From the NCBI GenBank assembly GCA_030148045.1, contig JASBUE010000038.1:1-11193 (forward strand): a stretch of DNA of 11,193 nucleotides, given 5' to 3'. A model generated the notes under the pieces. The model saw nothing but the letters and a program-made list of their open reading frames with translations, was not told the DNA's origin and did no database searches. Made by a program: the position numbers and the translations under genes. The DNA is from Candidatus Tenderia sp. (lineage in GTDB: Bacteria; Pseudomonadota; Gammaproteobacteria; Tenderiales; Tenderiaceae). Below, one piece after another: positions 1 to 10,205 of the stretch (its first letter is position 1; the number at the start of each line of letters is the position of its first letter).

Positions 1-10
1 TGAAAAAGGG

Positions 11-56
11 GGCCAGGGGGGATTTAAAAAGGAAAGGGATTTAAACCCCCTTGGCC
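11..56. repeat. Imperfect inverted repeat overlapping the 3' end of the class V enzyme gene; likely terminator
   Basis: The arm at 11-28 (GGCCAGGGGGGATTTAAA) pairs with the arm at 40-56 (TTTAAACCCCCTTGGCC). There is one bulge and one mismatch over about 17 bp, with an 11-nt purine-rich loop at 29-39. The right arm contains the TAA stop (41-43 on the complement) and the last few codons of the minus-strand gene, so the hairpin begins inside the coding region. On the minus strand it is followed by CCCCCTTTTTCA near position 1, so it could end transcription of that gene. The GGGGGATTTAA core recurs at 2660-2670, which suggests a dispersed repeat family. The structure is read directly; terminator function is inferred. 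Confidence 0.6.
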
Positions 57-1171
57 ACAACCCCCAGAGCCTCATCCAACTGCCCCTTGGGCGTATAGAA
101 ATGAGGCGAAAACCGAATCCCGCCCCCCCGCAGGGCACACAGCACATTGCGCTGCTGCAGCGCCTCGAATACCGCTTCGTCTTTGTCACCGGCGGTGAAG
201 GTGACGATGCCGCCGTAGCGTTTCACATCGGTATTGGTGAGCAGCTCCACACCGTGCATGGCCTCCAGCCTTTCGCACAGATAACGAGTATTATCCAGCA
301 GCCGCTCTTCCACCCGTTCCATGCCGGTCTCCAGCAACAGCTGGATGCTGGCCTGCAGGGCGTGGATGGCCACCATATTGGGACTGCCGCACTCGAAGCG
401 GCGTGCCGTCTTGGCCACCGTCCAGTCCTTGTAACTGTAATTGCCGAGCGGGTCGACCATGTGCCAGCCGTACTGGGTCAGCCGGAGCTGATCGCGAATC
501 TCGGGGCGGCAGTAGAACAGCCCCAGTCCCTCCGGCCCCAACATCCACTTGTGGCCGTCGGCCATGACGAAATCGGCCTTGATGGCCTGGGCGTCAAACT
601 GCACCGCGCCGATGCTTTGGATGGCATCGACACAGAAGAGGATACCGTTTTCGCGGCAGAACCGGCCGATGCACTCCAGGTCCATGCGCAATCCTGAGGC
701 GTATTGGATGGAGCTAATGGTGATCATGCGGGTGTTTCGGTCCACCCTGGCGAACAACGCCTCCTCGGGGTTGGTGCCGCTGCTCAGATCGGCCTCGCGA
801 AACTCCACCCCGAATTGCCCCAGTGATTCCCAGACGATACGGTTGGAGGGAAACTCCTGGTCGCTGGAGACGATATTGTGGCCTACCTGCCACTCCAGAC
901 CGTAGGCGACGAAGGAGAGTGCCTCTGAGGTATTCTTGACCAGGGCGATGTCGGCGGCGGAGGGGGCGTTGATCAATTCCGCCAGCTGGCGGCGCAGCTG
1001 CTGCTCCAGCTTGAGCCAGGTGGGGTAATGGGTCGAACCGAGGTCGGCGTTTTCATCGGCGAAGCGCTTCACCGCATCCCGGGTTGCCGCCGGCCAGGGT
1101 GCCACGGCGGCGTGGTTGAGATGGATCATCTGCTCAAGATGGGGAAATCGTCGCGCGTCAAATTCTGTCAT
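41..1171 (-). CDS. Aminotransferase class V-fold PLP-dependent enzyme (cysteine desulfurase/C-S lyase-like)
   Basis: This 376-residue fold-type I PLP enzyme belongs to the COG0520-like class V group (SufS/CsdA, cystine C-S lyase, isopenicillin-N epimerase relatives). The residues visible are the NTSEA phosphate-site motif at 80-84, VDAIQ with the ring-nitrogen Asp182, and DGHKWMLGPEG with the Schiff-base Lys208. An arginine-containing IRFSPHFYT motif at 352-360 would bind the substrate carboxylate. The cysteine-bearing loop of true desulfurases (an SGSAC or RxGHHCA type loop) is not recognisable, and only Cys344 lies near that part of the chain. A desulfurase role is therefore not assured, and the substrate stays open. 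The ATG at 1171 follows a weak AAGAG Shine-Dalgarno. The gene is alone in its transcript, divergent from rmuC. Its last codons form one arm of a hairpin repeat. Confidence 0.88.
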   Translation of the reverse strand: MTEFDARRFPHLEQMIHLNHAAVAPWPAATRDAVKRFADENADLGSTHYPTWLKLEQQLRRQLAELINAPSAADIALVKNTSEALSFVAYGLEWQVGHNIVSSDQEFPSNRIVWESLGQFGVEFREADLSSGTNPEEALFARVDRNTRMITISSIQYASGLRMDLECIGRFCRENGILFCVDAIQSIGAVQFDAQAIKADFVMADGHKWMLGPEGLGLFYCRPEIRDQLRLTQYGWHMVDPLGNYSYKDWTVAKTARRFECGSPNMVAIHALQASIQLLLETGMERVEERLLDNTRYLCERLEAMHGVELLTNTDVKRYGGIVTFTAGDKDEAVFEALQQRNVLCALRGGGIRFSPHFYTPKGQLDEALGVVAKGV

Positions 1172-1184
1172 CGTCTCTTAACTT

Positions 1185-1212
1185 TTGATTGTATCTGGCT
1201 GATTACTATAGT
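1185..1212 (+). promoter_or_regulatory. Predicted sigma70 promoter for rmuC
   Basis: The -35 TTGATT (1185-1190) and -10 TATAGT (1207-1212) are separated by 16 bp. This would start transcription near 1219 and give a leader of about 67 nt before the rmuC ATG at 1286. The -10 lies inside the perfect 12-nt palindrome TTACTATAGTAA (1203-1214), shared with a promoter on the opposite strand. The call rests on consensus match only. Confidence 0.5.
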
Positions 1213-1234
1213 AAACATATTGGGGTCATGGCAA
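1205..1234 (-). promoter_or_regulatory. Predicted sigma70 promoter for the class V PLP enzyme gene, sharing the -10 with rmuC
   Basis: Read on the minus strand, TTGCCA (1229-1234) is followed after 18 bp by TATAGT (1205-1210). The two -10 boxes overlap within TTACTATAGTAA (1203-1214). The predicted start is near 1198, giving a short leader of about 27 nt before the ATG at 1171. The call rests on consensus match only. Confidence 0.45.
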
Positions 1235-1285
1235 GCGCCGATGACTGTGTTTTAATTCGGTTTCATGTATGAAGGATTCGTTTTG

Positions 1286-2608
1286 ATGGATATGGTTCTG
1301 CTTTATCTCCTCATCGGCATAGTGCTTGGTTCACTGGTGGCCGCCTTGTGGCTCAAGCTGCGCGGCAGCACTGCAGTACAGGAAAACGGGGTGCTTAGAG
1401 CCCAACTCGATGCCGAAAGGCAGAATGGCATTCGGCTGGAACAGCAGCTGACCGACCTCAGGCAGGAGAGCCAGTCCAGGCAGGAACAAATCGCCCAGCT
1501 CAAATCCGACATCGCCCGCCTGGAGACCCAACTGGGCGGGGAACGCAGGCAAGCCGAAGAAAAGCTCAAGCTATTGGACGAAGCGCGCACCCGGCTCAAT
1601 ACCGAATTCGAGAACCTGGCCAACAAGATCCTCGAGGATAAGAGCAAAAAATTCACCGAGCAGAACCGCGAAAACATCGACCGGGTGCTAAACCCGCTGC
1701 GCGAACAACTGGGCGATTTTCGCCGCAAGGTGGAAGACGTGTACGAAAAAGAGTCCAAGGACCGCATGTCCCTGTTCCACGAGATCAAGAACCTGAAAGA
1801 CCTGAATCTGCAGATCAGCGAAGACGCCCTCAATCTCACCAACGCCCTCAAGGGCCAGACCAAGACCCAGGGCACCTGGGGGGATGTGGTCCTGGAACGG
1901 GTACTGGAGGAGTCCGGGTTGCACAACGGCCGCGAGTATGAGACCCAGGGCACCTTCACCAGCGAGGCGGGCAAGCGGCTGCGCCCGGATGTGATCGTCC
2001 ACCTGCCCGAGGGCAAGGACATCATCATCGACTCCAAGGTCTCGCTCACCGCCTATGAACGTTACTGTTCGAGCGATGACGACAACCGGCGCCAGCTCGC
2101 CTTGAAAGAGCACATCGCCTCGCTCAAGGCCCATATCAAGGGGCTGAGCGTCAAGAATTACGACAGCCTGGCCGAAGTCAGGTCACTCGACTTCGTGCTG
2201 CTGTTTGTCCCTATCGAGGCGGCCTTCATCACGGCGGTGGAGAACGACCGCGACATCTTCCGCGAGGCGTTCGATAAAAACATCATTGTCGTCAGCCCCA
2301 CCACCCTGCTGGCCACGCTGAAGACCGTACATAACATCTGGCGCTATGAATACCAGAATCGCAATGCCTTAGAGATCGCCGAAAAGGCCGGCAGTCTCTA
2401 CGACCAGTTCGTGCTGTTCGTGCAATCCATGGACGATATCGGCGACAAGCTCAGCAAGGCCTCGGACGCCTATCAGACGGCGCGTAAACGCCTGGTGGAC
2501 GGCAAGGGGAACCTGGTTGGTCGTACCGAGAAACTGAAAAAACTGGGCGCCAAGACCAAGAAAGCGCTGGATGAGAAGCTATTGCTCGAGGCCTCTGACG
2601 ACGAGTAA
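1286..2608 (+). CDS. rmuC: DNA recombination protein RmuC
   Basis: This 440-residue RmuC (DUF195) family protein is implicated in E. coli in limiting inverted-repeat-dependent recombination. Residues 4-23 form an N-terminal membrane anchor, and about 33-160 form a long Glu/Gln/Arg-rich coiled coil. A PD-(D/E)XK-like nuclease fold follows at about 190-385. The family signature GTWGDVVLERVLEESGL is at 196-212, RPDVIVHLP (Asp235) comes next, and IIIDSKVSLTAYERY carries the Asp249-x-Lys251 pair. I chose the ATG at 1286 over the in-frame ATG at 1265 because GAAGGA (1271-1276) sits 9 nt before it, and because the membrane segment then starts immediately. The C-terminal tail (405-440) is Lys/Glu-rich. 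Nuclease chemistry is inferred from the fold. The gene converges with ahcY across a strong palindromic terminator. Confidence 0.95.
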   Translation: MDMVLLYLLIGIVLGSLVAALWLKLRGSTAVQENGVLRAQLDAERQNGIRLEQQLTDLRQESQSRQEQIAQLKSDIARLETQLGGERRQAEEKLKLLDEARTRLNTEFENLANKILEDKSKKFTEQNRENIDRVLNPLREQLGDFRRKVEDVYEKESKDRMSLFHEIKNLKDLNLQISEDALNLTNALKGQTKTQGTWGDVVLERVLEESGLHNGREYETQGTFTSEAGKRLRPDVIVHLPEGKDIIIDSKVSLTAYERYCSSDDDNRRQLALKEHIASLKAHIKGLSVKNYDSLAEVRSLDFVLLFVPIEAAFITAVENDRDIFREAFDKNIIVVSPTTLLATLKTVHNIWRYEYQNRNALEIAEKAGSLYDQFVLFVQSMDDIGDKLSKASDAYQTARKRLVDGKGNLVGRTEKLKKLGAKTKKALDEKLLLEASDDE

Positions 2609-2640
2609 CAAGGGGAAGCCTGTCAGTAACTGATCATGTT

Positions 2641-4550
<1,910 letters not shown>

Positions 4551-4554
<4 letters not shown>

Positions 4555-7031
4555 GATTGCACAGCCTTCTTCATTCCTACGCGGGGTGCATCAGCGTGTT
4601 GCAAAGCGAATGCAGCACAAAAATACAGTGTCAGCGCAGCTAAAATCACTATACGGAAGCCGAAATGGATTGCAAGCAAGGTGGCCAGCACGGCACTGAT
4701 AACCGAGGCACAGCCGTTGATACCCCAGGCCCAGGGAATCAGTTGCGGGGCATCGCGCCCCAGACGGTCCAACGCCAGGGGGAAGGGCAGGCCCATGCTG
4801 AAGGCGAGCGGCATGATCAACAGCAAGGTGATCATGATCTTGGCCACGATCGGCCAGTCGGCCAGCAGGGTAAACAGCGGTCCAAGGACAAACAGATAAA
4901 TCAGACTGATTAGGCCGATGGCGGATACGGCAACCCAAACGCCACGGCGGTGGCGGCCGCTCTCCGCCAGTCGCCGCGCATAGCCGCTGCCCAGACCGGC
5001 AAAGAGGAGAAAACCGGTCAGCACCACGGCGGAGGCATAGAGCGGGTGATGCAGGAACAGGATAAAACGCTGAATGAAGGCCATTTCGATAAACAGGAAG
5101 GCCAACCCGATGGCGCTGAAATAGACCAGCACATTGCTTTTGGGAAATTTCGCCTGCCGCACATGGTTACGTCGCAATATCATCAATGGCAGCAGGATCA
5201 ACACGGCACTCGCGATCACCGCCTGAGCCAGGGTCGCCACCAATACCAGATACCCCCACTCAAGCAGCGGCATGCCGCCACGGCCGCGCAGCTCGAGTAT
5301 TTCCGGCAGGGTGCGCCATTTGAAAAACTGGAAGAAGTAGGGCGCATCATCGTCGGCCGGTTTTATATTGAATTTGTATTGTTCGAAAAAGCCGTCGCGC
5401 TGCGGACCCACCAGTGCACGTGCCGCATGGTAAAAATGGGGCGCGTCCAGCAGGTTGAAATGGTTGGTCTCTGCCACGGAAATTCCCGGAAACCAACTGA
5501 CGTCGAAGGCGCGCCCGGCGGCGAACTTGCGCACCGCTTCAACATCCTTTGCGTTGACGGTGCCGTTTTTGATCAACAGGGTGCTGGTCTGCCAGCCGCG
5601 GATCAGAACCAGGTGTTTTCCCGGTACCTCAACACCACTCTGTTCCAGCGCGGCGACGGCGGTGGCGAAAAGTTTCAACGTGTCCTTTGGTGGCAGGTTG
5701 ATCCAGCGGCTGATGGCAAGGTAACCGCCTGGATTGAGATGTTCGATGAACGTGGTCAACGCCTCGGTGGTATAGAGGTAACTCTCATTGAGCGCGTACA
5801 GGCCGACGGAACTGGTGGCGAAACTGTCCAGCAACGGCAATTGGATCAGGTCAAAACGTCGCTCTCCGCTGGCCACGAAACCACGCGCCTCGGCCACATG
5901 GAGATGGACGCCGGGCCGGTCAAAGAGATGGGCTGAGAATTCGCCATAATCGTCGCGCACCAAACGGACCATTTGGGGGTTGAGTTCCACCGCATGGATC
6001 TGGGGCACACCATACTGGCGTGCCTGCAGGACTTCGCTCCCGCCGCCGGCGCCCAGTACCAATACAGTTTGCGGCCTGAACAGATGATAGGGCAGCGCCC
6101 AGGTGAGCTGGTCAAGGTAATCATAGGCGGACGCCTCGGCATGGCCATCATTGATCACCGTCATGCCCGAACCATCGGTGAACACCGCCACCTGTTCCGG
6201 CGGCTCCCGCTGCGCCATGAGGCTGAGCCCCGGGGCATGGCGTAGCGGAATTACCTTGCTTTCCACGACTGTCAGCAATCCGAGCGGGCTGGACATCTGG
6301 CCGCTGATGTCCGTGCCCTCGATAAGTAGCGTTTGCTGAAGCGCCTTATAGGGGGACGGCTGCAGTTCGGTCTGTTGTCCGAGCAATACCAGCGCGAACG
6401 CCATGGTTACAACGACGCCGCTCAACAGGGGGCGGTGCAACAGGCGCAGCTGCCAGACGGCGGCCAGCAAGCCCACCATGCCGAGGGCGCCGACGATGCC
6501 CAGCGCCGGTAACGGAAAGGTCATCAGCAGCAACAGAATCACGCACAAGCTTCCCAATCCCGCACCCAGCAGGTCGGCGGCATAGGCGCGCGCAATGTTG
6601 CTGCGAAAGGTCATGAAGACAAGACCGATGGCATTGGCGGCGAAGAAGAAGGGCAGCGCCAGCAATAGATACATCAGCATCAGACGCAGCGGCTGGCGTA
6701 TATCCCACAGCACCGTCTCCGGATTGAAGGAGAGCCGTTGAGCGAACAGATAACATCCCACAGAGGTGACGGCGAACAGGCCGATATTGCTGCAAAACAC
6801 GGTGGTAAAACGGCCCCTTAACCATGCCTGTGCCAAAGCCAGGAAAGCGCCGCTGGCCCCATAGCCCAGCAACGCCAGGCTGATCACCATGTAGGCGAAA
6901 TGGTGCCACTGGACGATGGAGAACAGCCGCATCAGCAACACTTCATAGGCCAGCACCGATGCGGAGAGCAGGGCTACGGCAAGCAGCGGCGGCCGTACGT
7001 CGGCATCCTGTGTCATGGAGGCATCAGTCAT
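4551..7031 (-). CDS. Polytopic membrane protein with embedded spermidine synthase-like Rossmann domain
   Basis: This 826-residue protein has about seven hydrophobic helices at 15-218, a soluble domain at about 219-589, and about seven more helices at 590-811. The soluble domain contains a SAM-type nucleotide-binding fold: VLVLGAGGGSEVL at 323-335, the acidic end of beta-2 in AVELNP (Glu349), VAEAR at 379-383 and a LNPGGYLAIS strand at 432-441. This order matches the spermidine synthase superfamily and the membrane-fused SpeE-like proteins. The usual D-S-[ST]-D-P catalytic/gate segment is replaced by IQLPLLDSF (396-404), so polyamine synthesis is doubtful. Arginines cluster in loops 72-74, 143-148, 196-200, 620-631, 686-696 and at the C-terminus. 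By the positive-inside rule this puts the soluble domain outside. The ATG overlaps the pcm-like gene by 8 nt (ATGACTGA) without a clear Shine-Dalgarno; M6 at 7016 is an alternative start. True substrate unknown. Confidence 0.85.
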
Positions 7032-7776
7032 GCTTGCCGGTGAGGGGCACGAATCTGACCGGCAGAAGTTGGCGCATGGTCAAACTGCCATCCCGGTTTT
7101 TGCGAATCAACACCAATTGCTGGGTCAAAAAGCGGGAACCCACCGGGATGACCATGCGGCCGCCTGGCTTGAGCTGTTCAAGCAGTGGTGGCGGCACATG
7201 GTTGGCGGCGGCGGTGACCACAATGCCATCGAAAGGCGCCTGCTCTTCCCAGCCATAGTAACCGTCACCGATACGTGTCATGACATTGTCATAGCCGAGC
7301 CGCTTCAGGCGTTGTTGTGCCGTGCGCCCGAGCGGTTCAATGATTTCAATGGTAAAGACTTGTTTGACCAGCTCGGCGAGTACCGCCGCCTGATACCCGG
7401 AGCCGGTGCCGATCTCCAGGACACGGTCGTCCGGCGCGGGTTCCAACAACTCGGTCATGATCGCCACGATATAGGGCTGGGAAATGGTCTGGCCGTAGCC
7501 GATGGGCAGCGGTTGATTGCGATAGGCCCGCGCCCGCTCCGCTGGCGGTACGAATTCATGGCGTGGTACCGACCCCAGCACCGCCAGCACACGCGGCTCG
7601 AGTCTGCCGCGGCCCAGGTACTGGGCGGTGGCGCGCACGTCGGTGGCGATCTCGTTGAGCAATTCCGCGCGCCGGTGGGAATACTCCTCCGCTTCTCGCG
7701 CATGGACAAGGTCGCAGCTGCAAAACAGTGCGAGTAAGATGAGCAGACCGGCAAGAGCGTAGTGTTGAATGTCCAT
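7024..7776 (-). CDS. pcm: Protein-L-isoaspartate O-methyltransferase-like protein with N-terminal signal or anchor
   Basis: This Pcm family enzyme would transfer methyl from SAM to L-isoaspartyl residues, starting repair of damaged proteins. In the 250 residues from the ATG at 7776, the family motifs are IGYGQTISQPYIVAIMTE (92-109), VLEIGTGSGYQ SAM loop (119-129), GDG (170-172), IVVTAAANHVP (185-195) and LKPGGRMVIPVG (202-213). Unlike the roughly 208-residue cytoplasmic E. coli Pcm, it begins with a hydrophobic segment (about 7-21) ending LFCSCDLVHA. That is compatible with signal peptidase cleavage after Ala26, a poor lipobox at Cys21, or an uncleaved anchor. A TTG at 7794 in frame would add six residues including a lysine; neither start has a good Shine-Dalgarno. 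It is the first gene of the four-gene operon, not beside surE/nlpD/rpoS as in the classic locus. Confidence 0.9.
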   Translation of the reverse strand: MDIQHYALAGLLILLALFCSCDLVHAREAEEYSHRRAELLNEIATDVRATAQYLGRGRLEPRVLAVLGSVPRHEFVPPAERARAYRNQPLPIGYGQTISQPYIVAIMTELLEPAPDDRVLEIGTGSGYQAAVLAELVKQVFTIEIIEPLGRTAQQRLKRLGYDNVMTRIGDGYYGWEEQAPFDGIVVTAAANHVPPPLLEQLKPGGRMVIPVGSRFLTQQLVLIRKNRDGSLTMRQLLPVRFVPLTGKHD

Positions 7777-7915
7777 AAATTTATTATGGCTCAAGGCAGT
7801 GCTCTGGCAAGCCTGTTGCCTACCACGACGTAAATCATCAATTCGGCACCCTATATTATTTACAGATGACGGCTATTCTTTAAAGTAAGGCGTTGCAGGC
7901 TATGGAAGTTGAAAT
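7777..7915. promoter_or_regulatory. Divergent intergenic region between the pcm operon and nfeD
   Basis: These 139 bp separate two divergent operons and must hold both promoters. The AT-rich core CTATATTATTTACAG at 7851-7865 offers candidate -10 elements on both strands, but I find no convincing -35 at 16-18 bp, so no exact promoter is called. On the plus strand GGAAG (7904-7908) is the nfeD ribosome-binding site. A five-codon frame, ATG at 7902 to TGA at 7919, overlaps the nfeD start through ATGA. Confidence 0.4.
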
Positions 7916-9298
7916 ATGACGAATATGACGGGGAAATTCGTTGGCGTGCTGTTGCTTGTTGCCGGCGGATTGATGCTGGGCGGCGTCGCCGGTGGCAACA
8001 GCGAAGATCCCATTATCCAGTTGACCCTTGAGGAGGCCATCGGCCCGGCGACGGATGATTACATCGGCCGGGCGCTGGAAACGGCCGCCCGGCGCAACGC
8101 CCAGCTGGTGATCATCCGCATGGACACCCCCGGCGGACTGGACACCTCCATGCGTGCCATCATCAAAAACATTATCAACTCCCCGGTGCCGGTGGCCACC
8201 TACGTGGCGCCAAGCGGCGCGCGTGCCGCCAGCGCCGGCACTTATATCCTCTATGCCAGCCACATTGCCGCCATGGCGCCGGGCACCAACGTGGGGGCTG
8301 CCACGCCGGTGCAGATGGGCGGAGGGGGAGCGTCACCAGGCACGCCGGATGAGGAGAAAGAGAAGGGTGAACAAGCGCCCCGGGACGGCAACGAAAGCGC
8401 CATGAAACGCAAGGTCGTCAACGACGCGGTAGCCTATATCCAGAGTCTGGCGCAGCTGAGCGGCCGCAATCAGGAGTGGGCGGAAAAGGCGGTGCGCGAG
8501 GCGGCCAGCCTCTCGGCCAGCGAAGCGCTGGAGTTGAATGTGATCGATATCATCGCCACCGGCATGGGTGATCTGCTGAAACAGATCGATGGCCGCGAGG
8601 TGATGGTGCAGGGGGCTGCACGCACGCTGAATACCGCCGGCATGCCGGTCATTCCCATGGAACCGGACTGGCGCAACCGGCTGCTGAGCGTCATCACCAA
8701 CCCCAATGTAGCCTATATCCTGATGTTGATCGGTATCTACGGTCTAATATTTGAATTCTCCAATCCCGGCGCCATCGTGCCCGGCACAGTGGGGGCTATC
8801 TCCCTGTTGTTGGCGCTCTATTCGTTCCAGTTGCTGCCGGTCAATTATGCCGGCCTGGCACTGCTGCTGCTGGGAGTCGGTCTGATGGTGGCCGAGGCCT
8901 ATCAGCCCAGTTTCGGTATGTTAGGGATCGGGGGCCTGGCCGCCTTCGTGATCGGCTCTATCATTCTCATGGATACCCGTGCGCCGGGGTTCGGCATCGA
9001 TATTGCCGTGATCGCCACCTTCGCCATCACCAGTGTACTGGTATTTGTGGTGGCCATCGGCATGGCGATCAGGGCGCGACGAAGGCCGGTGGTCAGCGGC
9101 CCGGAAGAGTTGGTGGGTGGCACCGCCGTCGCCATTGATGATTTTGACGGGCGGGGCCGCGTCGCCATCCACAGCGAGCACTGGAATGCGCAAGCCAGCA
9201 GTCCGGTGGCCAAAGGCCAGCAGGTTAAAGTGACCGGCGTCAAGGGGCTCATCCTGACAGTGGAACCGATTCAAAACAGAGAGGAGAATCAATCATGA
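7916..9298 (+). CDS. nfeD: NfeD family membrane-bound serine protease (long form, ClpP-class)
   Basis: This 460-residue long NfeD protein has a signal or anchor segment (8-23) and a ClpP/SppA-like protease domain at about 32-230. About five hydrophobic helices follow within 262-386, and the C-terminal NfeD OB-fold domain lies at about 392-452. The protease part shows [15 protein letters not shown] (66-80) and [10 protein letters not shown] (101-110). Ser106 matches the nucleophile of the archaeal 1510-N stomatin-cleaving protease, and [17 protein letters not shown] (163-179) should supply the lysine of the Ser-Lys dyad, probably Lys166. A Gly-rich then charged linker (134-161) lies between the two catalytic residues. 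The start ATG has GGAAG 7 nt ahead. The gene overlaps the slipin gene by ATGA, the classic nfeD-slipin pair; in archaea the NfeD protease cleaves the C-terminus of its slipin partner. The product would sit in the inner membrane, protease domain outside. Confidence 0.95.
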   Translation: MTNMTGKFVGVLLLVAGGLMLGGVAGGNSEDPIIQLTLEEAIGPATDDYIGRALETAARRNAQLVIIRMDTPGGLDTSMRAIIKNIINSPVPVATYVAPSGARAASAGTYILYASHIAAMAPGTNVGAATPVQMGGGGASPGTPDEEKEKGEQAPRDGNESAMKRKVVNDAVAYIQSLAQLSGRNQEWAEKAVREAASLSASEALELNVIDIIATGMGDLLKQIDGREVMVQGAARTLNTAGMPVIPMEPDWRNRLLSVITNPNVAYILMLIGIYGLIFEFSNPGAIVPGTVGAISLLLALYSFQLLPVNYAGLALLLLGVGLMVAEAYQPSFGMLGIGGLAAFVIGSIILMDTRAPGFGIDIAVIATFAITSVLVFVVAIGMAIRARRRPVVSGPEELVGGTAVAIDDFDGRGRVAIHSEHWNAQASSPVAKGQQVKVTGVKGLILTVEPIQNREENQS

Positions 9299-10050
9299 CA
9301 TCTTACGCGGTCTATACAGTCGCCATTCTGGTGATATTGTTTCTGTTCTCCGCCATTCGCATCCTGCGTGAGTATGAACGCGGCGTGGTTTTTCTGTTGG
9401 GGCGTTTCTGGAAGGTTAAGGGGCCGGGGTTTATTATCATCATCCCCCTGATTCAGCAGATGGTGAAGGTGGATCTGCGTGTTATCACCATGGATGTTCC
9501 AACCCAGGATGTGATTTCCCGCGACAACGTCTCCGTGCATGTGAATGCCGTGCTTTACTTCCGCGTCATTGATCCCGACAAGGCCATTATCCAGGTGGAA
9601 AATTATTTCGAAGCCACCAGCCAGCTGGCCCAGACCACGCTGCGCTCGGTGCTGGGACAACATGAGCTGGACGAGATGCTGGCCGAACGCGAGCGCCTCA
9701 ATGAAGATATTCAGAGAGTACTGGACCAGCAGACCGACGCCTGGGGGATCAAGGTCAGCAACGTGGAGATCAAGCATGTCGACCTGGATGAGAGCATGAT
9801 CCGGGCCATCGCCAAACAGGCTGAGGCCGAGCGTGTCCGGCGCGCCAAGGTGATCCATGCCGAGGGTGAGATGCAGGCCTCGGAAAAACTGCTGGAAGCC
9901 GCCAAGATGCTCGCCCAGCAGCCTCAGGCACTACAGCTACGTTATTTGCAGACGCTGACTGAAATTGCCGGCGAGCGCACCAATACTATCGTATTCCCAT
10001 TGCCAATGGATCTGATCGAAAGCTTAATCAATAAGTCGAAACAGACTTGA
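9295..10050 (+). CDS. SPFH/stomatin-like slipin
   Basis: This 251-residue slipin (stomatin/prohibitin/HflK superfamily) is a membrane scaffold protein that oligomerises and organises membrane domains. It has an N-terminal hairpin or anchor at 5-20, and the stomatin entry motif [14 protein letters not shown] at 25-38. The SPFH domain runs from about 25 to 165 and includes [20 protein letters not shown] (71-90). [22 protein letters not shown] at 111-132 is highly typical of slipins. A coiled-coil Ala/Glu-rich region (165-205) and a hydrophobic C-terminal segment ([16 protein letters not shown], 229-244) follow. In archaea that hydrophobic tail is the target of the NfeD protease. Translation starts at an ATG overlapping the nfeD stop (ATGA) with GAGGAG just upstream, so the two are coupled. 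A more specific name (e.g. QmcA) is not justified. Confidence 0.94.
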   Translation: MTSYAVYTVAILVILFLFSAIRILREYERGVVFLLGRFWKVKGPGFIIIIPLIQQMVKVDLRVITMDVPTQDVISRDNVSVHVNAVLYFRVIDPDKAIIQVENYFEATSQLAQTTLRSVLGQHELDEMLAERERLNEDIQRVLDQQTDAWGIKVSNVEIKHVDLDESMIRAIAKQAEAERVRRAKVIHAEGEMQASEKLLEAAKMLAQQPQALQLRYLQTLTEIAGERTNTIVFPLPMDLIESLINKSKQT

Positions 10051-10205
10051 CTATGTAAACCGTGCTTTTTCGCCCCCATGCACCTTGTTAGCATCTGCTT
10101 GAGCGAATTTTTATAAGGATCCCTCATGGGGAAGGGGTAAAGCTGTATCGCCAGGTTGCCGATTATTCATAATGAACGAATTCTTAATATCGCAGGTATA
10201 GTTAG
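10051..10205. other. Intergenic region between slipin and the REC-PAS gene
   Basis: This 155-bp AT-richer gap shows no clear terminator stem for the slipin transcript. TTGTTA (10085-10090) and TATAAG (10112-10117) are 21 bp apart, too far for a normal sigma70 promoter. AAGGA (10115-10119) precedes a four-codon frame, MGKG-stop (10126-10140). TTCATAATGAA (10166-10176) is an 11-nt palindrome upstream of the regulator and could be an operator. The regulator's own ribosome-binding site is only a weak AGG at 10194-10196. Confidence 0.35.

Noticed and set aside
41..1171. Naming the class V enzyme as cysteine desulfurase SufS/IscS
   Set aside because: The catalytic cysteine loop is not recognisable and no suf/isc genes are nearby, so only the fold family is claimed.
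1303..2049. 248-codon minus-strand frame inside rmuC
   Set aside because: Ser/Arg/Leu-rich low-complexity translation opposite a certain coding region, with no motif and no ribosome-binding site; a codon shadow.
4950..5936. Long open frame (328 codons) on the plus strand antisense to the membrane protein gene
   Set aside because: It lies wholly opposite a well-supported gene with clear family motifs. Its composition (Gln/His/Gly/Arg-rich, no domain) is typical of antisense shadows in GC-rich DNA.
7015..7737. 240-codon plus-strand frame opposite the pcm-like gene
   Set aside because: It is covered by a gene with intact methyltransferase motifs on the other strand, and its protein shows no recognisable fold or hydrophobic pattern.
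10115..10140. AAGGA followed by a four-codon frame (MGKG) upstream of the REC-PAS gene, considered as a leader peptide
   Set aside because: It is too short, without regulatory codons or an attenuator stem downstream; chance is the simpler explanation.
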